A DNA stretch of 64,000 nucleotides from CAZNVG01 sp964576475 (GTDB taxonomy: Bacteria > Patescibacteriota > Saccharimonadia > Saccharimonadales > CAZNVG01). The notes under the pieces were generated by a model. The model had not been told where the DNA came from. It saw nothing but the letters and a program-made list of their open reading frames with translations, and made no database searches. Location: the NCBI GenBank assembly GCA_964576475.1, contig CAZNVG010000001.1:35799-99798 (forward strand). Reading direction: 5' to 3'. This document shows, piece by piece, positions 24,031 through 33,268 of this stretch (positions are counted from its first letter, which is position 1; the number at the start of each line of letters is the position of its first letter). The position numbers were made by a program, and so were the translations under genes.

Positions 24031-26505
24031 ATGGACGAACAAAAAGAATTTCATGATTTTTTAGAACACTTGACGGACAACGCCAAGAACAGTCTGCAGC
24101 ATGCTGAGGCAATCGCGCGCGGCTTTGGCTCAGCCTATATTGGCACAGAGCATTTATTACTCGGCGTACTAGCCCAAGAATCATCTATCGCCGCCAAGGT
24201 ACTAGAATCGATTGGTGTAACACTTGATCGCGCTAAACTTGCGCTGGATTTGACTCCAAAATCAATGATTGTACAAGTCGGCAATAGAGGCCTGAGCGAG
24301 ACCGCAAAGCTTACCCTAAAGATGAGCTGGGAAGTCGCCCAAGAATTTAACCAAGATTATTGCGGTACTGAGCATATTCTCTACAGCATTCTCAATCAAA
24401 AGAACGCGCGAGCTACTGTTTTACTTCGAGACATGAATGTCAGTATCGAGGGTCTGTTAGGCGAGCTTGAAAGCTATTTGAGTCGACAGCAATATGATCA
24501 GGGAGAGGGTACGTCAGGGCGCACAAAACGGCGACGACGAAGTAGCGGCTCAGCACTCGACTATTTTGGTACAGACCTTACTGCACGCGCCAAAGCCGGT
24601 GAGCTTGATCCTGTTATTGGCCGCGAAGACCAAATAAAGCGCATGATCACGATACTCGGTCGTAGAACAAAAAATAATCCAGTACTCATAGGTGAACCAG
24701 GTGTGGGTAAAACAGCAATTGTAGAAGGTCTCGCACAACGTATAGTCGCTGAAGAGGTGCCTGAAATATTGCTAGATCGCCGTATTGTCATGCTTGATCT
24801 CGCCGCCATGATAGCGGGAACGAAGTATCGAGGTGAATTTGAAGAGCGACTGAAGAAAGTACTCGATGAGCTCACTGATGATAAAAAGACTATCGTTTTT
24901 ATAGATGAGATGCATCTGTTGGTCGGCGCAGGAGCTGCAGAAGGCGCAATGGACGCCGGCAACATGCTTAAGCCGGGACTGGCACGTGGTGCAATTCGTA
25001 TGATCGGCGCCACGACTATGGATGAGTACAGTAAGTATATAGAGAAAGATGCGGCTCTTGAACGTCGCTTCCAACCAGTCATGGTGCCCGAGACAACCAT
25101 ACCTGAAACAATTGCAATCATTCGCGGACTAAAAAAGCACTATGAAGATTTCCATGGTGTGAAGATTTCTGACGAAGTTGTTAAAGACGCAGTCGCTATG
25201 GCAAAACGCTACATAAATGATCGCTTTATGCCTGACAAAGCTATAGACCTTATAGACGAGGCAGCGTCACAGGCCAGAATAGAACGTCGAAAAACACCCG
25301 TTGAAGCACGAAAGCTACAGCGCGAGCTTCGTATAGTGACGAGCCGCATGGAAGACGCAGTCGACAACGAAGACTATGAGCGAGCTGCAAAGTTCAAAAC
25401 TAGAATGAGCCAAATAAACAAACGGCTTGAAGAACTTCACGCAAATCAAGATAAATCCCATCAGGTGTCGCTCACTAGCGACGACATAGCTCGAGTAGTG
25501 AAGATGATTACAGGTGTGCCGTTAACGAAGCTCAAGAAAACAGAATCGCACTGGCTGATGGAGCTTGATAGACACCTTAAGAAACATGTAATCGGTCAAG
25601 ACGTCGCTGTTGAATCCATCGTAAAAGCAATCCGACGAAATCGTTCCGGAATCACTCCTGCCAATAAGCCGATTGGATCATTCGTGTTCCTCGGCCCTAC
25701 GGGTGTCGGTAAAACTGAGCTTGCTCGGGTACTAGCACGTGAGTACTTCGACTCAGAGGATGCACTAATCAAGATCGATATGTCGGAGCTTTCCGAGCGT
25801 CACACCGTTGCTCGACTCGTCGGTGCGCCAGCAGGCTACGTCGGCTACGAAGAGGGTGGTCAGTTGACCGATAAGATTCGCCGCCAACCATATTCGCTTA
25901 TATTGCTGGATGAGATTGAAAAAGCACATCCAGATGTGTTCCACATTTTGCTGCAGATTTTGGAAGACGGCTACTTAAGCGATGCAAAAGGCAGACGTGT
26001 AGATTTCAGTAACACCATTATCATTATGACGAGTAATGTTGGTGCTGAAAAAATGCAAAAAGAAGCAAAGCTTGGCTTTAGAGCTTCGAGCAGTTCTGAC
26101 CTTAACCAATTAACAGAGCTGCACGACGAAACGAGTGAAGCTGTTAAGGACGAACTCAAGCGAATCATGCGACCTGAATTGCTAAATCGCATAGATAAAG
26201 TAGTGAGTTTTAATGCTCTTACTAAGAAAGATGTCCAAAAGATCCTTGAGCTACAGATAAAAGATCTGGTACATCGCATAGGTGAGCAGAAATTTGGCCT
26301 TAGGGTGCAACCTTCCGCTAAACACCGTCTACTTGAACTCGGTTTTGATGCATACAATGGCGCAAGACCTATGCGTCGAGCAATTCAAGATCACCTTGAA
26401 GATACGCTTGCAGAGCATATAATTTCTGGTGCAGCAGAAAAGGGTCAAGTCTTCGTTGTAGGGGCTCGAAAAAACACCTTCACAGTCGCAGTTGAATCCG
26501 AATAG
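24031..26505 (+). CDS. clpC: ATP-dependent Clp protease ATP-binding subunit ClpC
   Basis: 824-residue Hsp100 unfoldase that feeds substrates to ClpP. Double Clp-N repeat (about 5-145), first AAA+ module with GEPGVGKT near 221-228 and a Walker B with FIDEMH, a middle region with a UVR-like coiled coil (about 425-460, LQRELRIVTSRMEDAVDNED), and second AAA+ module with GPTGVGKT near 555-562. The short M-domain with UVR marks ClpC rather than ClpB. The Shine-Dalgarno is GAGGGAA before the ATG. Controlled by the CIRCE element upstream, as is the distant clpP at 42538, so both halves of the protease share regulation. Confidence 0.96.
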   Translation: MDEQKEFHDFLEHLTDNAKNSLQHAEAIARGFGSAYIGTEHLLLGVLAQESSIAAKVLESIGVTLDRAKLALDLTPKSMIVQVGNRGLSETAKLTLKMSWEVAQEFNQDYCGTEHILYSILNQKNARATVLLRDMNVSIEGLLGELESYLSRQQYDQGEGTSGRTKRRRRSSGSALDYFGTDLTARAKAGELDPVIGREDQIKRMITILGRRTKNNPVLIGEPGVGKTAIVEGLAQRIVAEEVPEILLDRRIVMLDLAAMIAGTKYRGEFEERLKKVLDELTDDKKTIVFIDEMHLLVGAGAAEGAMDAGNMLKPGLARGAIRMIGATTMDEYSKYIEKDAALERRFQPVMVPETTIPETIAIIRGLKKHYEDFHGVKISDEVVKDAVAMAKRYINDRFMPDKAIDLIDEAASQARIERRKTPVEARKLQRELRIVTSRMEDAVDNEDYERAAKFKTRMSQINKRLEELHANQDKSHQVSLTSDDIARVVKMITGVPLTKLKKTESHWLMELDRHLKKHVIGQDVAVESIVKAIRRNRSGITPANKPIGSFVFLGPTGVGKTELARVLAREYFDSEDALIKIDMSELSERHTVARLVGAPAGYVGYEEGGQLTDKIRRQPYSLILLDEIEKAHPDVFHILLQILEDGYLSDAKGRRVDFSNTIIIMTSNVGAEKMQKEAKLGFRASSSSDLNQLTELHDETSEAVKDELKRIMRPELLNRIDKVVSFNALTKKDVQKILELQIKDLVHRIGEQKFGLRVQPSAKHRLLELGFDAYNGARPMRRAIQDHLEDTLAEHIISGAAEKGQVFVVGARKNTFTVAVESE

Positions 26506-26525
26506 CACTGCTATACTAGGTTTAC

Positions 26526-27494
26526 ATGAAACATTCACGAATCATTTCGATCGTTATTCTGATTATTGGTATCGTAGTCGGTTACGGCGTGGTCACCAAT
26601 CAGTCATATCTCAGGGACCAATGGCAGCTATACAACTACACTCCTAGCGAAGAAGTCAGCAATCTTGGGGCTGCCGCATTACTAAATGGAACGGGTAAGC
26701 GTTATTACTACCTGTCTGAACCACAAATTGAGGACAAACAAACATTTGCTCAACACTGTCCTGTCGAAGAATCTACTATAGTGCTCGGCTGTTACGATGG
26801 TCGTGTCATGTATCTGCTAAACGTAGACGATGACAGACTGCGTGGCGTAGAAGAAGTCACTGCTGCTCATGAGACGCTGCATGCAGTCTACTCGAGACTT
26901 ACAGATAAAGAACGTGCAAGAATTGATACGCTCGTCGACGCAGTCTACAAAAAGCAAAACAATGCACGACTCACAAAAGTTATAGATGCATATAGAGTGC
27001 GCGAGCCAAATGATATAAACAATGAGCTTCATTCAATCCTCGCGACAGAAGTAAGGGATATCGGGTCCGAACTAGAAGACTATTATGCTAAATACTTTAC
27101 TGACCGAATGCGTCTCGTCTCGATGGCAGAAACGTATCAGAGTGTATTTACTGATCTTGAAGACCAAGTCGCCAGCTATGACGAGCAGCTAAAGAATCTT
27201 CGCAAGTCTATAGAATCTTCGCAAGGTACACTCACAAGCAAACAAAATGCCATAACCTCGCAACGTACAAGGATGGACACCCTGCTTCGCAACAACCAAA
27301 TTAGTGAATATAACAGTCTAGTTGCTTCCTATAATGCAAGTGTTGTCGATTATAACAATCGCGTAGACGACCTAGAGAGCGATATCGACAAATACAACGA
27401 TCTTGTCATTAAGCGCAATGAAGTAGCTACGGCTCAGAAAAATCTCGTCGAAAGTATCAACGCTGGCTTCAGCACAATTAAGCAGGAGCCCTGA
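26526..27494 (+). CDS. Membrane-anchored extracytoplasmic protein with HExxH motif and coiled coil
   Basis: 322 residues, family not recognised. One N-terminal transmembrane helix (about 5-23) with few basic residues before it anchors the protein, most likely facing outside. The ectodomain has HETLH at 115-119 in the hydrophobic context VTAAHETLHAVY, which fits the zinc-metallopeptidase HExxH signature, with acidic candidates for a third ligand in NELHSILATEV (Glu167, Glu175). Two cysteines (78, 89) may form a disulphide. From about 200 to 310 the sequence is a long coiled coil. Protease activity is inference from the motif. TATACT (26512-26517) is 8 nt before the ATG. radA begins 3 nt after its stop. 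Confidence 0.85.
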   Translation: MKHSRIISIVILIIGIVVGYGVVTNQSYLRDQWQLYNYTPSEEVSNLGAAALLNGTGKRYYYLSEPQIEDKQTFAQHCPVEESTIVLGCYDGRVMYLLNVDDDRLRGVEEVTAAHETLHAVYSRLTDKERARIDTLVDAVYKKQNNARLTKVIDAYRVREPNDINNELHSILATEVRDIGSELEDYYAKYFTDRMRLVSMAETYQSVFTDLEDQVASYDEQLKNLRKSIESSQGTLTSKQNAITSQRTRMDTLLRNNQISEYNSLVASYNASVVDYNNRVDDLESDIDKYNDLVIKRNEVATAQKNLVESINAGFSTIKQEP

Positions 27495-27497
27495 GCC

Positions 27498-28841
27498 ATG
27501 GCGAAGAAATCTGCAGCACAATATATCTGTAGTAACTGTGCTGCGACGTTTACGCGCTGGGAAGGCAAATGCAGCAATTGTGGTGCATGGAATACACTTG
27601 AGCAACAAGTTAGCGGTACAGGCTCTGTCGTTACGTCAGGCAAGGTGCTTGAAGCGACTTTAGTAGGTGACAAGAACGCATTCCATGAAAAACCGCGAAT
27701 CCAAACTACCATGAGGGATGTAGATGCGGTTTTGGGCGGCGGGTTCGTGCCTGGCAGCGTTATTCTTATAACGGGGCAGCCTGGCATTGGTAAGTCGACG
27801 CTACTCCAGCAAATTGCACACTTAGTAGCCAAGCAAAACGATGTACTCTACGTGAGCGGCGAGGAATCCGCACAGCAGGTATTTTTGCGCTCACAACGAC
27901 TCGGAGCGAGTGCGAAAGATTCGCTGTTCATCGCCAACTCAAATAGTGCAGATGATATTATCGCGAGCATGCAAAAGACACAGTATTCACTTGTTATTGT
28001 TGATTCAATTCAAACAATTCAAACAAGTAATGTGCCTACGAGTCCAGGGTCACCAACACAGATCATGCAGAGTACGCACGTCCTTATGGCGGCGGCCAAG
28101 CAGACAAATACCGCCATAATCCTCGTAGGACACGTAACCAAAGACGGCGACATGGCAGGTCCTAAACTGCTAGAACATCTCGTTGATGTTGTTCTGACGC
28201 TTGAAGGAGACCGCTACGGTGGATTTAAGCTATTGAGAAGTGTTAAGAATCGTTTTGGATCAACTAATGAGTCAGGAATCTTTGAAACAACCGAAACGGG
28301 CCTCAAAGAAGTAGTCAACCCATCAGCCGCCCTTTTGGCTGAACGACAGGTGAGCGATGGTTCGGTGGTGCTTGCGACAATGGAAGGGAGCAGACCACTG
28401 CTCGTAGAAGTTCAGGCATTGGTCACTACAACCAGTTTTGGATATCCCAAACGTGCGTCATCGGGGTATGACTTAAACAGACTGAGTTTGCTTATAGCTA
28501 TGATATCCCGACGAACTAAACTCGATCTCTCACAGTCAGATGTATTCATCAACATCGTTGGCGGACTACGCATAAGTGAGCCCGCAGCAGACCTCGCCGT
28601 CTGTTTAAGTATCGCCTCGGCAGCTAAGGGCATCCAGCTCAATGAAGATCTTGTGGTGTTTGGAGAAGTTGGATTATCTGGCGAAGTTCGACACGTGCCA
28701 TTCATGGAAGCTCGCATGCGAGAAATCAAGAAACTTGGCTTCAAGGGTGCAATTGGTCCAACTCACACGCCAAAAGTAGCTGGATTACACAGTGTTAAAA
28801 ACATTCAAGAAGCTGTCGCTGTCGCGCTAAAGTCTACGTAG
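27498..28841 (+). CDS. radA: DNA repair protein RadA
   Basis: 447-residue RecA-like branch-migration factor in recombinational repair. The N-terminal zinc finger is intact (C11, C14, C25, C28). RecA-like core with Walker A GQPGIGKST (about 93-101), the diagnostic RadA KNRFG motif near 248-252, and a C-terminal Lon-protease-like domain without catalytic function. Shine-Dalgarno AGGAG before the ATG. Its TAG stop directly abuts the stop of the convergent penicillin-binding protein gene (TAG|CTA at 28839-28844). Confidence 0.96.
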   Translation: MAKKSAAQYICSNCAATFTRWEGKCSNCGAWNTLEQQVSGTGSVVTSGKVLEATLVGDKNAFHEKPRIQTTMRDVDAVLGGGFVPGSVILITGQPGIGKSTLLQQIAHLVAKQNDVLYVSGEESAQQVFLRSQRLGASAKDSLFIANSNSADDIIASMQKTQYSLVIVDSIQTIQTSNVPTSPGSPTQIMQSTHVLMAAAKQTNTAIILVGHVTKDGDMAGPKLLEHLVDVVLTLEGDRYGGFKLLRSVKNRFGSTNESGIFETTETGLKEVVNPSAALLAERQVSDGSVVLATMEGSRPLLVEVQALVTTTSFGYPKRASSGYDLNRLSLLIAMISRRTKLDLSQSDVFINIVGGLRISEPAADLAVCLSIASAAKGIQLNEDLVVFGEVGLSGEVRHVPFMEARMREIKKLGFKGAIGPTHTPKVAGLHSVKNIQEAVAVALKST

Positions 28842-31793
28842 CTACGGTTTTGTGACGGTGATAGATTTCGTATCTATAACTGAATTTGAACCATCTCTAG
28901 CTTCCACAGTAATCGTATGTGAGCCGTTTCCAACCGATACGGCTTTTTGCGTAGTTGGTGCTGCGACAGTCGAAGTAGAACCTCCGTTACCGGATACAGT
29001 AACTTTGTATGAACTTGCTCCACTTTTTGCAGACCAAATGATCGTAAAGTTTGCTCCAACACTCGATCCATTACCCGGGCTAGTTATATCAAAAGACGCA
29101 CTTGATCCGGATCCTCCGCCGACGCTCTGAGTTGCATTGTCAGAAGCGTCGTATAGTCCTTTGTCGATGACTACTACACTGAACCTGTGTTCACCGGCAG
29201 AAAGTCCAGTTGCAGTAAACTCCATCGTTCCAGCACCAGCTGTTTGGTTTGACACTATTTGGTCGTCCACTATGAACTGGATGGCGTCGAGTTCAAACTT
29301 ACCCTGAGTGACACTTGCAGTCATCTTCGCACTACTATCGACACTGAGCGTAACAGTCGGTTTCGCATCATCACAGTTGTGTACATCATCCTTATCGACA
29401 GGTGCGGCACCACCACCGCCTCCACCAGCTTGAGGGAAGCGCGTCTTTACACCTGCAAGCCATCTGCCGTACGCAGGGTCTGAGGACGGAATCTCTGCAT
29501 CAACATTTCCAGCGCCCGTCATTTCTTTTCGTGCTCGCTGAGGCGTACAGTCTGTCGCCAATTTGCCACTCACGGAGTCGACTGTATATTTGCTGTTACT
29601 ATTTGCCTTCTTTGGAGTAAAGAATGATGCAAAACGATCGACTCTACCGCCGTTATCTACTTGGAACCCAGTGGTTGGATCTAAACGAACCTCTTTAATT
29701 CCTGCCGGCTTGTTGAACTTCTCGTCACCCATTCCGGCGTGTGCCGCTTTCATATAGGCAGTCCACATTGGACCAGTCTGAAGATGCGTCGTACTGTTCA
29801 TCGCGCGGTTGTCATGGTTACCAACCCAAATCCCGGTCACAATTCTGGTGGAATAACCCATCATCCAACCATCTTTTGCATCGTTCGTCGTTCCCGTTTT
29901 ACTAGCAGTAGTGATTCCTGGAATAGTAAAGTACGCATTTGAGTTGCCGAACGTCGGCACACGTGCAGCATTATCGGAGAGTATGTCATTAATGTTGTAC
30001 GCTACTTGCTCATCAAGTATTCGCTTGCCTTCTGCATCTTTCCAATCCTTCAGCACTTTACCTGTTGGGCTTTCTACTCTTAATACGTACGTTTGTGGTT
30101 TGTATATACCACCACGAGCAAATAGTGAGTAAGCGTGGGTATGTTCTGCCAACTTAACTTCCGCACCACCAATAGCCATTGAGAGACCGACTTGTGGGCA
30201 ACCATCTGCACAGAACGAAGGCTCGCCTGCATCACGAATAAAGTTCATGACGTTGCCTTGACCTGCGATATACATTGCCTTAATCGCCGGGATGTTACGA
30301 GATTCAGCCAAGGCTGATCGTATGCTTATTGCACCGCGATATCCCTTGTCAAAGTTCAGAGGTTTGTACGCACCAAAGTCAGTAGCGACATCGTACATAG
30401 TTGAGCCTGGACCCCATTTGCCCGTCTCAAAGAGTTTTGAGTACTCAAACGGCTTGATAGAAGATCCTGGCTGTCGCATAGCTTGAGCCGCATCATAGTT
30501 TCCATAGCCAGGGTAGGTATACCCTCGTGAGCCAACGTATGCCAATACCTGGCCAGTTGCAATATCCTCAGAGACGAGTGCGGCATTATCACCTTTAGGT
30601 TCAACAGATTTCATGTTCTCAGCCATGGCTTTTTCTGCTGCTTTTTGCTTGTCGTAATCTAGTGTTGTGATGACCTTAAGCCCACCATTTAGCACCGTAT
30701 TGGCGCCAAGTTCATTTTCAAGCTGTCCTTGGACTTCCTTGACGAAGTGCGGTGCATCGGGCGGCACGTCGCCGACTTTTTTATCAAGCGGAATCACCTT
30801 AGCAAGTGTATCGACTTTCTTGGCTGCCTCTGCTTCTTCTTCTTTGATATATCCTTGGTCCTTCATAAGATCAAGTACGCGATCGCGCTTAGCAATCAGA
30901 CGATCAGTATTGTCACCATATGGAGAGAAAAAGGTCGGTGACTGAGGAATAGAGGCCAGCATCGCAGCCTCATCTAAGGTTAGGTCATTAGACTTCTTGT
31001 TAAAGAAACTTTTACTTGCCGACTCAATACCGTATTCGCGCGGCCCGCCGTAAGGAATCTGGTTGAGATAAAATGCAAGGATCTGATCCTTTGAATATTT
31101 AGCTTCAATTTCTTCTGATAAAATAACTTCTTTCACTTTTCTGGTGTACGTTCTCTCGTTGCTGAGGAGCGCGTTCTTGACGAACTGCTGAGTAATAGTT
31201 GAACCGCCACCCTTACTTGAATCGCCTGTTATAACTCCAAGTGCCGCTCGAGACAGACCACTGTAGCTGAAACCGCCATGTTTATAGAAATCTTTGTCTT
31301 CAAGTGCCACAGTCGCGTTGCGAATGTATGGCGACATGTCCTTAAAGTCTATGATCGTTCTGTTCTCAGTACCTGACGTCTGGTACAACAAATGCGTACC
31401 GCTGCGATCATAGAAACGAGTAGCCTGCTTGATTTTTGCAAGTTCAGCATTGATGTCGCTCGGGAGATCCTTTTTAAAGTATGCAAATACTGCCGCTGCC
31501 AGCAGTATCATCAGAAATAAACCAATTCCAGCAATTTTAAGCAGTTGCGTAGCGCCTTCTCGGCTAAATACATACTTAGCGACGCGTTTAGGATGCAGTC
31601 TCCAAATGATTCGCTTCATGCGACCTTTGGGCATCAATGCAAGTCGATCTGCTTTGCGACGCATCTTTACATCCTTACGATGCTTGAATCGATCAGCCAG
31701 ATTGGTGTTTTGCTTGATTGAACTAGCTCGCGTTTTTGCCGCGCTATGTGTGTGAGATTTACGGCCACGGCGACGGAGTGGGTTTGCATTCAT
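28842..31793 (-). CDS. Class A penicillin-binding protein (bifunctional transglycosylase/transpeptidase)
   Basis: 983-residue peptidoglycan synthase, PBP1A-like. A long, strongly basic cytoplasmic N-terminus (about 1-84) precedes the transmembrane helix (86-106). The GT51 domain has catalytic Glu165 in ALEDKDFYKHGG and GGGSTITQQ. The transpeptidase domain has the SxxK serine in PGSSIKPFEYSK, SRN, and SKTGTTND for the KTG box. The C-terminal 170 residues are two beta-rich Ig/FN3-like modules separated by Gly/Ser linkers, which may bind wall polymers. Shows that the cell makes its own peptidoglycan cross-links. No terminator separates it from radA. Confidence 0.96.
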   Translation of the reverse strand: MNANPLRRRGRKSHTHSAAKTRASSIKQNTNLADRFKHRKDVKMRRKADRLALMPKGRMKRIIWRLHPKRVAKYVFSREGATQLLKIAGIGLFLMILLAAAVFAYFKKDLPSDINAELAKIKQATRFYDRSGTHLLYQTSGTENRTIIDFKDMSPYIRNATVALEDKDFYKHGGFSYSGLSRAALGVITGDSSKGGGSTITQQFVKNALLSNERTYTRKVKEVILSEEIEAKYSKDQILAFYLNQIPYGGPREYGIESASKSFFNKKSNDLTLDEAAMLASIPQSPTFFSPYGDNTDRLIAKRDRVLDLMKDQGYIKEEEAEAAKKVDTLAKVIPLDKKVGDVPPDAPHFVKEVQGQLENELGANTVLNGGLKVITTLDYDKQKAAEKAMAENMKSVEPKGDNAALVSEDIATGQVLAYVGSRGYTYPGYGNYDAAQAMRQPGSSIKPFEYSKLFETGKWGPGSTMYDVATDFGAYKPLNFDKGYRGAISIRSALAESRNIPAIKAMYIAGQGNVMNFIRDAGEPSFCADGCPQVGLSMAIGGAEVKLAEHTHAYSLFARGGIYKPQTYVLRVESPTGKVLKDWKDAEGKRILDEQVAYNINDILSDNAARVPTFGNSNAYFTIPGITTASKTGTTNDAKDGWMMGYSTRIVTGIWVGNHDNRAMNSTTHLQTGPMWTAYMKAAHAGMGDEKFNKPAGIKEVRLDPTTGFQVDNGGRVDRFASFFTPKKANSNSKYTVDSVSGKLATDCTPQRARKEMTGAGNVDAEIPSSDPAYGRWLAGVKTRFPQAGGGGGGAAPVDKDDVHNCDDAKPTVTLSVDSSAKMTASVTQGKFELDAIQFIVDDQIVSNQTAGAGTMEFTATGLSAGEHRFSVVVIDKGLYDASDNATQSVGGGSGSSASFDITSPGNGSSVGANFTIIWSAKSGASSYKVTVSGNGGSTSTVAAPTTQKAVSVGNGSHTITVEARDGSNSVIDTKSITVTKP

Positions 31794-32010
31794 AGGTTTA
31801 GTTATCTAAATCCTTCATTTGATTAACTCTAGTCTAACGCTAGCAGTATATCGCAAGCTCGCGGGCACGTGAAGATTGCGCTACAATGAATATCATGATA
31901 AAAAATCAAACTTATTATTCTCATTCAGAGTATCGCTAACACAAAAGATACTTTATGCTTAGTACTAAGGTAAGCGTCATCGCAGACGCAGTAATAGGAT
32001 TAAAAAAACC
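31794..32010. promoter_or_regulatory. Intergenic region between the divergent PBP and tyrS genes
   Basis: 217 bp without a convincing ORF. On the plus strand a TACAAT (31882-31887) and a TTCAGA-N17-GATACT pair (31924-31952) are possible promoters for tyrS. Downstream are two inverted repeats, CTTAG-TA-CTAAG (31958-31969) and GCGTC-N6-GACGC (31974-31989), that could form a hairpin in the tyrS leader. No T-box consensus was recognised. Confidence 0.4.
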
Positions 32011-33258
32011 GTGACACTATCAGAAGAACTCACCTGGCGGGGCTTTACGAACCAAACAACGCTTAAGGACCGCAATCAACTCGATGCCGAGAAATTTACC
32101 GTTTATTTTGGTGTTGACCCTAGTTCTGACTCCATGACCATTGGCAACCTTGCGGGCATGATGATGGTTCGGCACTTTCAGCAGTATGGATGTAAGGTAT
32201 TTCTTCTGGTTGGCGGGGCAACAGGCTTCATCGGAGACCCAGACGGCAAAGACACAGAGCGTAACTTACAGCCACTTGAAGTAATTGATCACAACAAAAA
32301 AGCAATTGCCTCACAATTTTCTACACTCCTCGGTGAAGGCAGCTTCACGCTTGTCGACAACTACGACTGGTTCAAGGATATAAACGTTTTGGATTTTTTG
32401 CGCAACACAGGCAAACATTACTCAGTCACACAGCTACTCGATCGTGATTTCATTGCAAGTCGCATTGGTGAAGGCGGAAGTGGAATTAGCTACGCAGAGT
32501 TCAGCTACTCCTTATTACAAGGTTATGACTTCTTGCACCTTTTTAGAGAATACGGTGTAAACATGCAACTATGCGGCGCTGACCAATGGGGTAACTCTAT
32601 CAGTGGCGTTGATCTAGTTCGCAAGGTGACAGGAAAAGAAGTGCACATTTGGTCTGCGCCACTTGTCATGAACAAATCTACAGGTAAAAAGTTTGGCAAA
32701 AGTGAAGATGGTGCGGTTTGGCTAGATGCCAAAAAGACAAGTATCTACAGCTTCTATCAGTTTTGGCTTAACACAGACGACGCAGGAGTTATTGATTATC
32801 TAAAAATCTACACGCTGCTTTCGCAGGACGAAATTGAGAAGCTTGCACAGACGACAGCAGATGAACCTGAAAAGAGAGCAGCACAAAAAACACTCGCCTA
32901 TGAAGTAACAAAGCTTGTTCATGGTTTCGACGCCGCAGACAGTGTGTCGCGCATCACCCAAGTACTGTTTGGAGGTTCTTCGTACGAATTACTCCAGCCA
33001 GACGATTTTGTACAACTTGCTGAGCAATTACCGCTGGCAAATGTATCGCTCGGTGATCAGCTTATCGAGTCACTCGTAGCAACAAATCTAGCGAGTTCCA
33101 ATACTGAAGCTCGTCGCTTCCTGCAAGCCGGTGCTGTTTCCCTTAACGGACAGTCCGTCACGCTTGAAACCACTTTGGAAAAAGAAGCATTTTTGCATAA
33201 TCACGCTATTCTGAAGCGAGGCAAGAACGCTACTGCTATTCTGCAGTTAGTACCATAG
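32011..33258 (+). CDS. tyrS: Tyrosyl-tRNA synthetase
   Basis: 415-residue class I aminoacyl-tRNA synthetase charging tRNA(Tyr). GTG start; AGGAT about 10 nt upstream is the likely ribosome-binding site. The HIGH-equivalent is in VDPSSDSMTIGNL, the tyrosine pocket in YSLLQGYDFLHLF and CGADQWGN, and the KMSKS-equivalent is KFGKSE. A C-terminal S4 RNA-binding domain covers about 350-415. KFGKS is the variant used by the bacterial TyrS group. recG follows after 10 nt. Confidence 0.96.
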   Translation: MTLSEELTWRGFTNQTTLKDRNQLDAEKFTVYFGVDPSSDSMTIGNLAGMMMVRHFQQYGCKVFLLVGGATGFIGDPDGKDTERNLQPLEVIDHNKKAIASQFSTLLGEGSFTLVDNYDWFKDINVLDFLRNTGKHYSVTQLLDRDFIASRIGEGGSGISYAEFSYSLLQGYDFLHLFREYGVNMQLCGADQWGNSISGVDLVRKVTGKEVHIWSAPLVMNKSTGKKFGKSEDGAVWLDAKKTSIYSFYQFWLNTDDAGVIDYLKIYTLLSQDEIEKLAQTTADEPEKRAAQKTLAYEVTKLVHGFDAADSVSRITQVLFGGSSYELLQPDDFVQLAEQLPLANVSLGDQLIESLVATNLASSNTEARRFLQAGAVSLNGQSVTLETTLEKEAFLHNHAILKRGKNATAILQLVP

Positions 33259-33268
33259 GGCACGCAAT

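Noticed and set aside
24561..25121. 186-codon open frame opposite clpC
   Set aside because: Serine/arginine-rich antisense shadow of a strongly conserved gene with no start signals.
31958..31989. T-box or known riboswitch ahead of tyrS
   Set aside because: Two short inverted repeats exist, but no T-box consensus or specifier loop was found and the GTG start follows closely.
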